A stretch of 17,501 nucleotides of DNA from Chloroflexota bacterium (GCA_030666985.1 DAOUWT010000020.1:1-17501); one strand, 5' to 3'. Positions 1 through 7,848 are shown, counted from the first letter of the stretch. The notes: generated from the sequence alone by a model not told the origin. Made by a program: numbers and translations.

Positions 1-333
1 ACCCCCATTCCCCCGGATTTCCCCCGCGGGGGCTGCCGATCCGGCTGGAGCGTAGCAGGAGCTGCCGATCCGGCTTGAGCGTAGGGCAAAGTCGCCTCGC
101 CGCTCAAAAGGGAACGCCAGTTCCCCGGACTTTCTCCGCAGGAGCTGCCGATCCTGCTTGAGCGTAGGGCGAAGTCGACTCGCCGCTCAAAGGGGAACGC
201 CAGTTCCCTGGACTTTCTCCGCAGGAGCTGCCGATCCTGCTCGAGCGTAGGGCAAAGTCGACTCGCCGCTCAAAAGGGAACGCCAGTTCCCCGTACGTCA
301 CCCGCAGGAGCTGTCGATCCTGCTCGAGCGTAG
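1..333. repeat. 83-bp tandem repeat array with three hairpins per unit (REP-like)
   Basis: Units start with GCAGGAGCTGYCGATCC at 55, 138, 221 and 304, an exact 83-bp period. The last unit is truncated near 333. A shortened unit lies at about 26-54, where the core recurs after 29 bp. Each full unit holds three inverted repeats: GCAGGA..TCCTGC; TTGAGC..GCTCAA with an inner GGCRA..TCGCC stem; and GGGAAC-GCCA-GTTCCC. Units differ by only a few substitutions, such as GGCAAA/GGCGAA and CTTGAG/CTCGAG. No coding function is apparent, and the minus-strand reading frame across it is a by-product of the repeat. The same family returns in reverse orientation at the right edge of the window. Confidence 0.93.
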
Positions 334-364
334 AACAAAGATTACTTAGACCACTCCGACCACT

Positions 365-1852
365 ATGACCAATGAAAAATCTGACCTGGCTATAGCTACC
401 ATTCGAGGCACGTTTTGGACCTATGCTTCCAATTATGGTGGAAAAATCTTGTCTTTCATCGCCACCACCATTTTGGCATGGCTTCTCACCCAAGAAGACT
501 TTGGCGTCGCTGGTTATGCTCTGGTTGCCATTAACTTTTTAGACGTTCTCAGTACGCTTGGTATAGGTTCAGCCGTTATCTATCATCGTGAGGAACCCGA
601 AGCGGCTGACACGGCTTTTTGGCTAAGTATGGTGGCTGGTGGAGTTTTCTTTGCGGCCACTTGGGTAGCAGCCCCTTATATTGGGGCATTCTTCAATGAC
701 ATTCGTGCTATACCTTTGGTTCGGGCTTTGGCTTCTACTTTCATCATTTCCAGCTTGAGCACGATTCATAGTTCTTTGTTGGCTAAGAAACTCCATTTTG
801 GACGGAAGTTCATCCCTGAATTGGCCCGGTCGGCTGCAAAGGGCCTGATATCAATCCTCTTGGCTTGGATGGGGTTTGGCGCCTGGAGTCTGGTTTTGGG
901 TCAGATTGGCGGGCTGCTAATTGCGGTAATAGCTTATTGGATTGTACTCCCCTGGAGGCCTTCCTGGCGTTTTTCTCTCCCTCTGGCACGCTCCTTTTTG
1001 TCTTACGGATCGAGAATCATTTTCATCAATTTCTTGGGCGTGTTGCACCTTAATATGGATTACTTGCTCATTGGGCGATTCATGACCGCTGCTGCTTTGG
1101 GCGTGTACACCCTTGCTTTCCGGGTTCCAGAATTACTCATCAAACGTTTTAGCGGCATAGTGGCGGGAGTGATCTTTCCTGTTTACGCCCAACTCCAAGA
1201 ATCTGAGCAGGAACTTACCAAAGCTTTTCAAATTACTTTGCGGTACGTGTCGTTGATTACAGTTCCCATGGGAGTGGGATTAGCGTTGGTCGCGGAGCCT
1301 CTTATTTTGACGGTCTTTTCGGCAAAATGGGAAGCAGCCATCCCCGTCATGAGGGCGATTGCTATTTACTCCTTGCTGAGAGCAATCACCTTTAACGTAG
1401 GTGATATACTCAAAGCCCAGGGCCGTTTGGACGTTCAGATTGCTTTATCTACCTTTCGGGCCGGTATCACTATTCCCGCCCTGTGGTGGGCCATCCAACG
1501 TTGGGGCACCATTGTCGCTGTGGGATGGGCTCAAGTAGCTTTGGCAGTTATCTCGACAGGCCTCAATTTGTTGATTGCTCATTATCTGATAGGTGTTTCC
1601 CTGAAAGCCCTGCTCTCCGCTTTTCAGCCGGCCTTTATTAGCGGCGGCCTTATGACCCTCGCTGTGTTGGGCACCATTTATGCCCTTCCTATAGCCTCAC
1701 ACCTCCTTATGCTCGTCGTGGCTATTATCGTTGGTGCCTCAACCTACTTGATCGTGTTGTGGCAGCTTCAGCCTACCATGTTCCAAGAAGTGAGAAGGAT
1801 GCTCCAAAGGGCCATTCAAGGAGAGAAACGTGCATCTCGTTCAGTTGATTGA
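365..1852 (+). CDS. Wzx/TuaB-like polysaccharide flippase (MOP superfamily)
   Basis: This 495-residue, highly hydrophobic protein is expected to span the membrane about 12-14 times and to move undecaprenyl-linked oligosaccharide from the inner to the outer face. The N-terminus (TFWTYASNYGGKILSF, then the LTQEDFGVAGYA region, then LGIGSAVIYHRE) matches the TuaB/WzxC-type branch of the RfbX family. A second family-like segment is MDYLLIGRFMTAAALGVYTLAFRVPE, around residues 230-255 (named here only to locate it). Length is normal for the family. The ATG at 365 has no clear Shine-Dalgarno sequence and follows the repeat array by about 30 bp. It is the first gene of the operon, and its 3' end overlaps the next gene by 23 bp. 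The transported glycan cannot be told from the sequence. Confidence 0.9.
   Translation: MTNEKSDLAIATIRGTFWTYASNYGGKILSFIATTILAWLLTQEDFGVAGYALVAINFLDVLSTLGIGSAVIYHREEPEAADTAFWLSMVAGGVFFAATWVAAPYIGAFFNDIRAIPLVRALASTFIISSLSTIHSSLLAKKLHFGRKFIPELARSAAKGLISILLAWMGFGAWSLVLGQIGGLLIAVIAYWIVLPWRPSWRFSLPLARSFLSYGSRIIFINFLGVLHLNMDYLLIGRFMTAAALGVYTLAFRVPELLIKRFSGIVAGVIFPVYAQLQESEQELTKAFQITLRYVSLITVPMGVGLALVAEPLILTVFSAKWEAAIPVMRAIAIYSLLRAITFNVGDILKAQGRLDVQIALSTFRAGITIPALWWAIQRWGTIVAVGWAQVALAVISTGLNLLIAHYLIGVSLKALLSAFQPAFISGGLMTLAVLGTIYALPIASHLLMLVVAIIVGASTYLIVLWQLQPTMFQEVRRMLQRAIQGEKRASRSVD
1818..1823 (+). promoter_or_regulatory. Ribosome binding site supporting a GTG start
   Basis: AAGGAG lies 6 nt before the GTG at 1830, inside the 3' end of the flippase gene. 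It fixes the start of the following glycosyltransferase 23 bp before the flippase stop codon and implies translational coupling. Confidence 0.75.
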
Positions 1853-2999
1853 TTCCCTGCGCTGGGGTGGGGCACAAGTACTGATGTTGACCTTTGCACA
1901 GGCCAGCCAAGCCAAAAATATTAGGCTTACGATTATCAGCCTGGCTCCCCCTTACTCGGATGTCCCGCTCGCAGAGGAGATTCAGGCTTGCGGTGCTCAG
2001 GTTCGATATTTCCCTGGAGGTGGATTACTGGACCTGAACCGGCTGCGGAACCTGAGACGTTATCTCATCGCTGAGGAAGTAGACGTGATGCACACCCATT
2101 TGACATACTCCAACATCATCGGGCCGTGGGTGGGGAAGCGGGCAAAAATTCCCCTGGTTGCTTCCCTTCACAACGAACGCTATAAGGAAGGTGACAACAG
2201 CGTCCGTCGCTCCCTGGAAACCTTTTCTTTGCGCCTGTGGGCCGGTCGTATCCTCACCGTGGGGCATGCCGTGCAGCACGCGCAGCGGGAGCGCTTTCCA
2301 AACCGTCCCCTGCCGGTCGTCCCCAACGCTGTTCCCCCTATCCCGGATTTGCCACCCGCTGAACGATTCTCCCTTAGGGCAAACCTGCTTCAGGGAAAAA
2401 CAGGCCCCCTGCTGATTTCGGTAGGGCAGCTCATCCACCAAAAGGGATACGAGGTGCTGCTGGAAGCGATGAAGATGCTCCGTGCTGAATTCCCTGAGAG
2501 CGTTCTTGTTGTGGCTGGCGGCGGGGAGTATCGCTCCCACTTGGAAGACCTTGCTAGCTCTTTGGATTTGACCGGCAGGGTCTATTTCCTAGGAAAAAGG
2601 GACGATGTGCCGCGCTTGCTGGGAGCAGCCGACCTTTACGTCAATTCCTCCCATTGGGAGGGGTTGCCCCTTAGCGTTCTGGAAGCCATGTCTGCGGGGC
2701 TGCCGGTGGTTGCCACAGAAGTTGGAGATGTGCCACGCGTTCTTTCCCCACAAGCTGGGCGTTTGGTTCCCCCGGGAGAGCCGGATGCTTTAGCGGAGGC
2801 TGTTCGTGAGATGTTATCTGCCTCCGATTCCCTTCCCCAAATGGGCCAGGCGGCTCGAAAACACGTGCGCCAGCATTACGGCGCTCAAGCTTGGGTAGAG
2901 GAATTATTCAAACATTATCAAGAAGTGCTAGAAACAGCCTCTCAGGAACGCGGTTCCTTTGCGAAGCACCCTGAAAGGGCTGAGGAACCGCGTTCCTGA
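1830..2999 (+). CDS. GT4-family (GT-B fold) glycosyltransferase
   Basis: This 389-residue cytoplasmic retaining glycosyltransferase probably adds one sugar to the lipid-linked glycan. The N-terminal domain opens with the GT4 motif RWGGAQ (residues 11-16). HTHLTYSN and VASLHNER lie in the acceptor half. The donor domain begins at about residue 190 with a SVGQLIHQKGYEVLLEA segment. The EX7E catalytic motif is E277..E285 (EGLPLSVLE), followed by AMSAGLPVVATEVGD. It starts at GTG 1830 with a strong Shine-Dalgarno. The last ~20 codons and the stop lie in a 62-bp inverted repeat, so the native C-terminus has probably been replaced by repeat-encoded residues. This is beyond the catalytic core and should be tolerated. 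Donor and acceptor are unknown. Confidence 0.93.
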   Translation: MHLVQLIDSLRWGGAQVLMLTFAQASQAKNIRLTIISLAPPYSDVPLAEEIQACGAQVRYFPGGGLLDLNRLRNLRRYLIAEEVDVMHTHLTYSNIIGPWVGKRAKIPLVASLHNERYKEGDNSVRRSLETFSLRLWAGRILTVGHAVQHAQRERFPNRPLPVVPNAVPPIPDLPPAERFSLRANLLQGKTGPLLISVGQLIHQKGYEVLLEAMKMLRAEFPESVLVVAGGGEYRSHLEDLASSLDLTGRVYFLGKRDDVPRLLGAADLYVNSSHWEGLPLSVLEAMSAGLPVVATEVGDVPRVLSPQAGRLVPPGEPDALAEAVREMLSASDSLPQMGQAARKHVRQHYGAQAWVEELFKHYQEVLETASQERGSFAKHPERAEEPRS

Positions 3000-3001
3000 G
3001 A
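2940..3001. repeat. Perfect 19-bp inverted repeat at a gene junction (nested hairpin element)
   Basis: Arms 2940-2958 and 2983-3001 are perfect reverse complements around a 24-nt loop. The core is AGGAACGCGGTTCCT/AGGAACCGCGTTCCT. The loop has its own small stem (CCCT-GAA-AGGG). The element covers the C-terminal codons and stop of the upstream glycosyltransferase, and ends 2 nt before the next ATG. There is no T-run, so it is not a typical intrinsic terminator. It shares the arm core GAACGCGGTTnCT with the hairpin at 7780-7846. Confidence 0.9.
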
Positions 3002-3003
3002 AT

Positions 3004-4176
3004 ATGATGCCAACCACTACTTCGCCCAACCGCCCCGGCTCTACGCTCAAAGTGGCTATGCTCATTCAGAGTTATCACCCGCGAATCGGCGGGGCAGAAC
3101 GTCAGTTGGCAGCCTTAGCTCCGCTGCTGCAAAGGAAAGGCGTAGAAATCCACGTCCTCACCCGGCGATATAAAGGTCTTGCACCTTACCAAGAAATTAA
3201 TAATATTCCCGTTCACCGTTTACCAGTTCCTGGCCCAAAGGCCGTGGCCTCTCTCACCTTCACGCTGGCGGCTTTGTCTCTTATACGCCGCCTGCGACCA
3301 GACGTGGTTCACGCCCACGAAATGCTCTCCCCCGCTACCACCGCGACCTTCGCCAAATTTCTCTTTGATGTTCCCATTCTGGTCAAGGTGCTGCGGGGCG
3401 GCAAGCTGGGCGACCTGACCAAATTGCACCGTAAACCTTTTGGGGAGCGGCGGCTAAAGCTGCAAAAACGTCTCGTAGATCGCTTTTTGGTCATTAGCAA
3501 CGAAATTGACCGCGAATTACAGAAAGAAGGGATTCCCGCTGGGCAGCGCTTTTTTCTCCCCAACGGCGTGGACACGGAGCGTTTTTCCCCCATCCCCTCG
3601 GGAGAACGCTCACGCTTCCGCCGGGTACTTGGCCTCCCGGATGTTCCCCTTGCAATTTACGTTGGACGTCTCACCTCCGAGAAACGGGTAGAACATCTAC
3701 TGGAAATTTGGCCTTCCGTAAGGGAAAGGCATCCCCAAGCAGCTTTGTTGATTTTGGGAAGTGGAGACCAGGAGCCGCACCTCAAGCAGAAAGCAGGCTT
3801 AGGCGTACACTTTCTTGGGCAGGTGGAGGATGTCGCTCCCTATTTGCAGGCGGCAGACCTTTTCCTTCTGCCTTCGGAGACGGAAGGGCTATCTAATGCT
3901 TTGTTGGAGGGCATGTCATCTGGCCTGGCCGTTATTGCCACTTCGGTGGGAGGTTCCCCGGATTTGATCGCTCACGGTCAGAACGGATGGCTGGTTCCTC
4001 CCAACGATACCTCGGCCCTGAGGGATGCCACGCTATCCCTTCTCGATAGGCCAGACCTTCGGGCAGAGTTGGGGCAGGCGGCCCGGGCGAAAGTCATTGC
4101 AGAATATGCTTTGCCCGCGATGGCCGAACGTTTATACGATTTATATATAAGATTGGTTAATTTGGATTTGACATGA
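3004..4176 (+). CDS. GT4-family (GT-B fold) glycosyltransferase
   Basis: A second retaining glycosyltransferase of 390 residues when started at ATG 3004. ATG 3007 is equally possible. An in-frame TTG at 2959 would add 15 residues, but it lies in the loop of the inverted repeat and is unlikely. The N-terminus after a ~15-residue leader has YHPRIGGAERQ (residues 24-34), the family's GGxE motif. FLPNGVDTERF marks the interdomain hinge and YVGRLTSEKRVEHLL the start of the donor domain. The EX7E motif is E294..E302 (EGLSNALLE), followed by GMSSGLAVIATSVGG. The gene starts 4 nt after the previous stop and overlaps the next gene by ATGA, so it sits in the same operon. It is not a recent duplicate of the preceding GT4, because the motifs differ clearly. 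Substrate unknown. Confidence 0.92.
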   Translation: MMPTTTSPNRPGSTLKVAMLIQSYHPRIGGAERQLAALAPLLQRKGVEIHVLTRRYKGLAPYQEINNIPVHRLPVPGPKAVASLTFTLAALSLIRRLRPDVVHAHEMLSPATTATFAKFLFDVPILVKVLRGGKLGDLTKLHRKPFGERRLKLQKRLVDRFLVISNEIDRELQKEGIPAGQRFFLPNGVDTERFSPIPSGERSRFRRVLGLPDVPLAIYVGRLTSEKRVEHLLEIWPSVRERHPQAALLILGSGDQEPHLKQKAGLGVHFLGQVEDVAPYLQAADLFLLPSETEGLSNALLEGMSSGLAVIATSVGGSPDLIAHGQNGWLVPPNDTSALRDATLSLLDRPDLRAELGQAARAKVIAEYALPAMAERLYDLYIRLVNLDLT

Positions 4177-5408
4177 TGTATGATTTTCGAATCTTATTTC
4201 CCTTCATATTTTGGCTCAGTGTGGGGATGATTCTTTATACCTACGCGGGGTATCCCCTTCTTGTAGCCGGACTCGCCCAATTGCGCCGCAAACCAGTTCC
4301 ACGGGAAGTGCCTTTGCCTTCCATAACCCTGCTTATAGCCGCTTATAATGAGGAGGCCGTAATTGCCCACAAGCTTGATAATGCGCTTGCCATTAATTAT
4401 CCACCTGATAAATTGCAAGTGATTGTGGCTGCGGATGGCTCGGATGACAGCACGGCGGAGATTGTCAAAAACTACGCTGACCAGGGTGTGGAACTTAGTT
4501 ACCATCCCCAGCGAGGCGGCAAGATGGCGGCCATCAACCGGGCCATGGAAAATGCCCAAGGTGAAATCATTGTCTTTTCGGATGCGAATAATCTATATAC
4601 CGCCAATGCCTTGCGAGCCTTAGCAGCTCCTTTTAGCAGCCAGGATGTGGGCGGGGTAGTAGGCGCCAAGAAAGTTTTTTCGGGTGGTAGCCCCGTTGGA
4701 GAATCGGAGAGTTTGTACTGGCGTTATGAGGCCTTCCTCAAGGAGCACGAAACCCGTTTGGGATGCTGCACCGCGGCAGCGGGAGAAATTTTCGCCATGC
4801 GGCGCGTTCTCTTCAAGAGGCCGCCGGAGGGAATTATCAATGATGATTTTTACCTGATGGCCAAAATCATCCGCCGGGGTTTCAATGTGGTGTATGCTCC
4901 TGAGGCTCAATCTTATGAAAGCGTTTCGCTCTCGGCTGAAGATGAGATCCAACGCCGGGCGCGGATTGTGGCTGGACGGTACCAGGCCATGCGTTTGGCT
5001 CACAAACTTCTGCCGTGGAAACGCCCTCTTGTCACCTGGCAGATGGTTTCCCACAAGTTCCTGCGGCCACTTGTCCCCCTGGCGATGATGGGATGCTTCG
5101 CGGCTGCTCTGGCCGCCGTGTTCTTCCCCCCCCCCCAGGGAATCCCGCTCTTCAGCCTGCGTCCCCCTTGGGGGTGGGTGATGCTGGCAGGACAAGGTCT
5201 TTTCTACTTTATGGCTTGGGCGGGAAGGGGTATCCAAATCTCCCACCCCGCCGGGAAGATGCTTTATCTCCCCAAATTTTTACTCGACAGCAACTTGGCC
5301 GCACTAATTGGACTATATCGTTTCCTCTTCGGGAAGCAAACGCCGCTCTGGCAGAAGGCTAAACGTCGAGACGAACAAGAACCGTTGCGTATTGAAGATA
5401 TACCGTAA
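4173..5408 (+). CDS. Membrane GT2-family glycosyltransferase (cellulose/hyaluronan-synthase-like)
   Basis: A processive-type GT2 enzyme of 411 residues, anchored in the cytoplasmic membrane. One N-terminal helix (about residues 5-28) is followed by a GT-A domain and two or three C-terminal helices. Visible catalytic motifs are ADGSDD (D88, D91), SDANN (D137), INDDF (D224/D225, general-base position) and QRRAR (Q260-R264). QRRAR is the counterpart of the Q(Q/R)xRW motif of cellulose synthases, but without the final Trp. There is no PilZ domain, so direct c-di-GMP control as in BcsA is not indicated. ATG 4173 overlaps the upstream stop as ATGA, and no Shine-Dalgarno is evident, so expression is probably coupled. 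A C11 homopolymer at 5126-5136 encodes Pro residues near 319-321 between membrane segments. The BcsB-like protein downstream suggests the two may form a synthase pair. Confidence 0.9.
   Translation: MMYDFRILFPFIFWLSVGMILYTYAGYPLLVAGLAQLRRKPVPREVPLPSITLLIAAYNEEAVIAHKLDNALAINYPPDKLQVIVAADGSDDSTAEIVKNYADQGVELSYHPQRGGKMAAINRAMENAQGEIIVFSDANNLYTANALRALAAPFSSQDVGGVVGAKKVFSGGSPVGESESLYWRYEAFLKEHETRLGCCTAAAGEIFAMRRVLFKRPPEGIINDDFYLMAKIIRRGFNVVYAPEAQSYESVSLSAEDEIQRRARIVAGRYQAMRLAHKLLPWKRPLVTWQMVSHKFLRPLVPLAMMGCFAAALAAVFFPPPQGIPLFSLRPPWGWVMLAGQGLFYFMAWAGRGIQISHPAGKMLYLPKFLLDSNLAALIGLYRFLFGKQTPLWQKAKRRDEQEPLRIEDIP
5126..5136 (+). repeat. Poly-C tract (C11) inside the GT2 synthase gene
   Basis: Eleven consecutive C residues lie in frame as TTC-CCC-CCC-CCC-C within the C-terminal membrane region. 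A one-base slip would remove the last ~90 residues, including the final membrane helices. It could be a phase-variation tract or simply a site prone to sequencing error. The sequence alone does not decide. Confidence 0.9.
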
Positions 5409-5427
5409 GTGTAGGGCGATTAGTTTT

Positions 5428-5566
5428 GCCATACTCCAGCAATTCTAAACTTGGTTGTCATTGCGAGGCGTTTTTTTGCCGAAGCAATCTCCCACATTGC
5501 TAAGGAGACTGCCACGCCGAAAAGCGTCGGCTCGCAGTGACATATTGAGAATTGCTGGCCATACTC
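5428..5566. mobile_element. 121-bp MITE with 10-bp terminal inverted repeats and 9-bp target duplication
   Basis: The element spans 5437-5557. It is bounded by CAGCAATTCT (5437-5446) and its exact reverse complement AGAATTGCTG (5548-5557), and flanked by the direct repeat GCCATACTC at 5428-5436 and 5558-5566. Inside lies a second imperfect inverted repeat, TGTCATTGCGAG (5456-5467) to CTCGCAGTGACA (5531-5542), enclosing GAAGCAATCTCC and AGGAGACTGCC. No reading frame is present, so it would need a transposase in trans. It fills the gap between the GT2 synthase and the BcsB-like gene. A diverged relative lies at 9992-10082. Confidence 0.88.
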
Positions 5567-5589
5567 GTCTATCATCTAGGAGGTAGCTC

Positions 5590-7755
5590 ATGTATTCTAA
5601 AAGAATTTTTTATGTTTTCGTACTTGTCAGCTTTTTGGTGGGTTTGTTTGGTTTGTCCCCCAGCTTGACAAAAGCCCAAGCAGATGAAAATGCCTTGCCC
5701 TTCCACCTCTTTGGGTACGGAGAAGGCATCATGCATGGGCCCTATGACGCTGATGTTTATGCCTTTGGTCTTCCGGCTGAATGGGATTTGCAGGAGGGTT
5801 CCAAGCTGCAGTTGGACTTGGGTATATATTTTGACCGGGCCGATGTCTTCGGGGAAATTGACCGCGAAGATGTTTTTGGGGGCATCATTCAGGTGCTTTT
5901 CAATGGTGTAGCATTAGACGCCATTTTGCTCGAAGAACAAGGCAGGCAAGTCATTGAAATCCCCATTCCTGCCTCTGCCCACACACCGGCGTACAGCCAA
6001 CAGCGTCATAAATTAGAGCTGATTCTTCTCAATGAAGAGTACTGTCTGTATGGCATTGAGACATCGGTGGTGGTGCATCCTACTTCTCGGTTGATTATGC
6101 CTCACCAAGAAAAGAGTGTCCCGTCTGCCTTGAATCAATTGCCTTGGCCCATTTACCAAACCAGTTCTTACCAGGAGCAAGCTGCTACCCTGGTGGTTCC
6201 TAATCAGCCAACTGCCGATGAATTACAAGCCGCTTTTGCCGTATCGGCTGGATTTGGGAGGATGAGTGGTGGGGAACTCATTTTATCAACCCTCACTGAA
6301 GGGCAGTTAACCATGGATATACTGGAAAGTAATTCCGTGATTTTCGTTGGGCAAGCAGATCATTTCTCTCAGTTAGCAGGGGTATCTTGGCCCGCTCCGA
6401 TCAGCCAGCAACTGGAAGCTTATCCCACGGCAGGCTTGCTGGAATTGGCTGCATCTCCCTGGAATCTCTCCAAAACCATTTTGCTTGTTTCGGGAGGGAC
6501 ATCAGAGGGCGTGATCAAAGCTGCCCAGGCGCTAAGCTCGGGTGTGATCGTCGATAACGTTCAACCTGGGGTAGCCCTGGTGGAAGAGATCAATCCTGCC
6601 CGGTTAGCGACCCTCTCGCCTACGGATCGCACACTGGCAGATCTCGGCTACGAAACAGAAATCGTCAACAGAATTGGTGTCCTAAGACGAAACTTCGAGT
6701 TCTTTGTGCCGCCGGGCATGGTGGCAGAAGACGATGCTTATTTCGAACTCTCTTACGCCCATTCGGGGTTGATGAATTATGATCAGTCGGGTTTAGCAGT
6801 GTTTCTCAATGGCGAACCGATAGGAAGCAACCGCTTTAGTGATACCACGAAAGCAGAGACGAAGATCCAGATTCATATTCCCCAAGAAGTCCTTAAAGCG
6901 GGGGTGAATGAATTTAGTGTCCAAGCTGAATTGGTGCCTACGGATCCTTGCGCCAATTTCTTGGAAGATAATATGTGGTTGACGATTCGCGAAGAATCTG
7001 TTCTCCATCTTCCCTTGTTGGAAGCTCCTCTAGGAATAAAGGCACGTTATCTGGATTTGGGCCATTACCCAGATTTGCTGGCGCTTTCTTCGCCGGGGAG
7101 TGTTGCCTTTGTGGTACCCGCTTCTTCTCCTTCAGCCTGGGAAGTAGCCTCTCGACTGGCATTCGATCTAGGTGATCGCACCGATTGGACGATTGCCGAG
7201 TTAGAAGTCGCCTACTCGGAGGCTCTGCCCGATGAGATCCAGCAAAATCATGATCTTGTCTTTGTAGGACGCCCCAGCGCCCTTCCTGAGATTGCAGCCC
7301 TGGGCGATGGCCTTCCTGCCCCCTTTGATGCTGGCAGTGATGTGCCCCGCGAACAAAATTTGCAAGTCTCTTATCTTATCGTCCCTTCCTCTGATGTGGG
7401 CCTGCTGGAGTTGTTCCCCTCTCCCTGGAACGCTGAACGCGCCATCTTGGCCGTCTTGGGCACGACAGACCAAGGAGTACGCTACGGGGGCGCGGGATTG
7501 GTGGATCCGGAGGTCAGGGGACAAGTGGCGGGCGATTTTGCAGTCTTGGACGCGGATCAACCCATCTCCGGAGACACGAGCTATGGGGCTGCGCTCACCG
7601 CCGAATCCTCTGAGACGGGCGTTGTTGGAGAGTCGCCTGTTATCCCAGAAGCCCCACCATCACGGCCAGCTTGGGTGCTTCCTGCCTTGGGCGTCGTGCT
7701 GCTGATCATACTTGCGATTGTGGTGGTAGCCATTATCTCCGTCATCAGGCGGTAA
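5590..7755 (+). CDS. BcsB-like extracytoplasmic polysaccharide-synthase subunit, C-terminally membrane-anchored
   Basis: A 721-residue protein. It has a signal peptide (residues 1-31, likely cleavage after AQA), a long exported region, and one C-terminal helix (about 695-718) ending in Arg-Arg. The exported part is duplicated: GLLELAASPWNLSKTILLV (from residue 282) is repeated as GLLELFPSPWNAERAILAV (from 604), each followed by a G(G/T)T-S/D-xGV segment. Each half also has a jelly-roll-like segment before it (about 35-165 and 340-475). This CBD-FD-CBD-FD-anchor order is that of BcsB, the cellulose synthase partner that guides nascent polymer outside the membrane. AGGAGG lies 6 nt before the ATG. 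The nearest candidate partner is the GT2 synthase upstream. The polymer need not be cellulose, and overall similarity to BcsB is judged from architecture, so the substrate is open. Confidence 0.8.
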   Translation: MYSKRIFYVFVLVSFLVGLFGLSPSLTKAQADENALPFHLFGYGEGIMHGPYDADVYAFGLPAEWDLQEGSKLQLDLGIYFDRADVFGEIDREDVFGGIIQVLFNGVALDAILLEEQGRQVIEIPIPASAHTPAYSQQRHKLELILLNEEYCLYGIETSVVVHPTSRLIMPHQEKSVPSALNQLPWPIYQTSSYQEQAATLVVPNQPTADELQAAFAVSAGFGRMSGGELILSTLTEGQLTMDILESNSVIFVGQADHFSQLAGVSWPAPISQQLEAYPTAGLLELAASPWNLSKTILLVSGGTSEGVIKAAQALSSGVIVDNVQPGVALVEEINPARLATLSPTDRTLADLGYETEIVNRIGVLRRNFEFFVPPGMVAEDDAYFELSYAHSGLMNYDQSGLAVFLNGEPIGSNRFSDTTKAETKIQIHIPQEVLKAGVNEFSVQAELVPTDPCANFLEDNMWLTIREESVLHLPLLEAPLGIKARYLDLGHYPDLLALSSPGSVAFVVPASSPSAWEVASRLAFDLGDRTDWTIAELEVAYSEALPDEIQQNHDLVFVGRPSALPEIAALGDGLPAPFDAGSDVPREQNLQVSYLIVPSSDVGLLELFPSPWNAERAILAVLGTTDQGVRYGGAGLVDPEVRGQVAGDFAVLDADQPISGDTSYGAALTAESSETGVVGESPVIPEAPPSRPAWVLPALGVVLLIILAIVVVAIISVIRR

Positions 7756-7779
7756 AAAGCATACCCTATTTCGAGACGA

Positions 7780-7846
7780 ACGAACGCGGTTACTCAATAA
7801 AGAACCCTCACCGGTGTTTCATGATCAGTAACCGCGTTTGTTTTTT
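7780..7846 (+). terminator. Hairpin terminator with long loop after the BcsB-like gene
   Basis: AACGCGGTTACT (7783-7794) pairs perfectly with AGTAACCGCGTT (7827-7838), and the second arm runs on into TGTTTTTT (7839-7846). The 32-nt loop contains the palindrome CACCGGTG. It sits about 25 bp after the stop codon. Arms and loop resemble the inverted repeat at 2940-3001, so it is probably a dispersed hairpin repeat serving as a terminator here. Confidence 0.75.
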
Positions 7847-7848
7847 CC

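Noticed and set aside
104..493. Minus-strand 129-residue reading frame at the left edge
   Set aside because: It runs through the 83-bp tandem repeat and antisense to the flippase start. Its protein is a repeat translation without a domain.
2959..3003. TTG start giving a 405-residue version of the second GT4
   Set aside because: The TTG lies in the loop of the inverted repeat with no Shine-Dalgarno. The added residues are repeat-encoded and the GT4 fold starts later.
4620..5246. Long minus-strand reading frame (208 codons) opposite the GT2 synthase
   Set aside because: It is antisense to a gene with intact catalytic motifs. The translation has no recognisable domain, signal or hydrophobic pattern.
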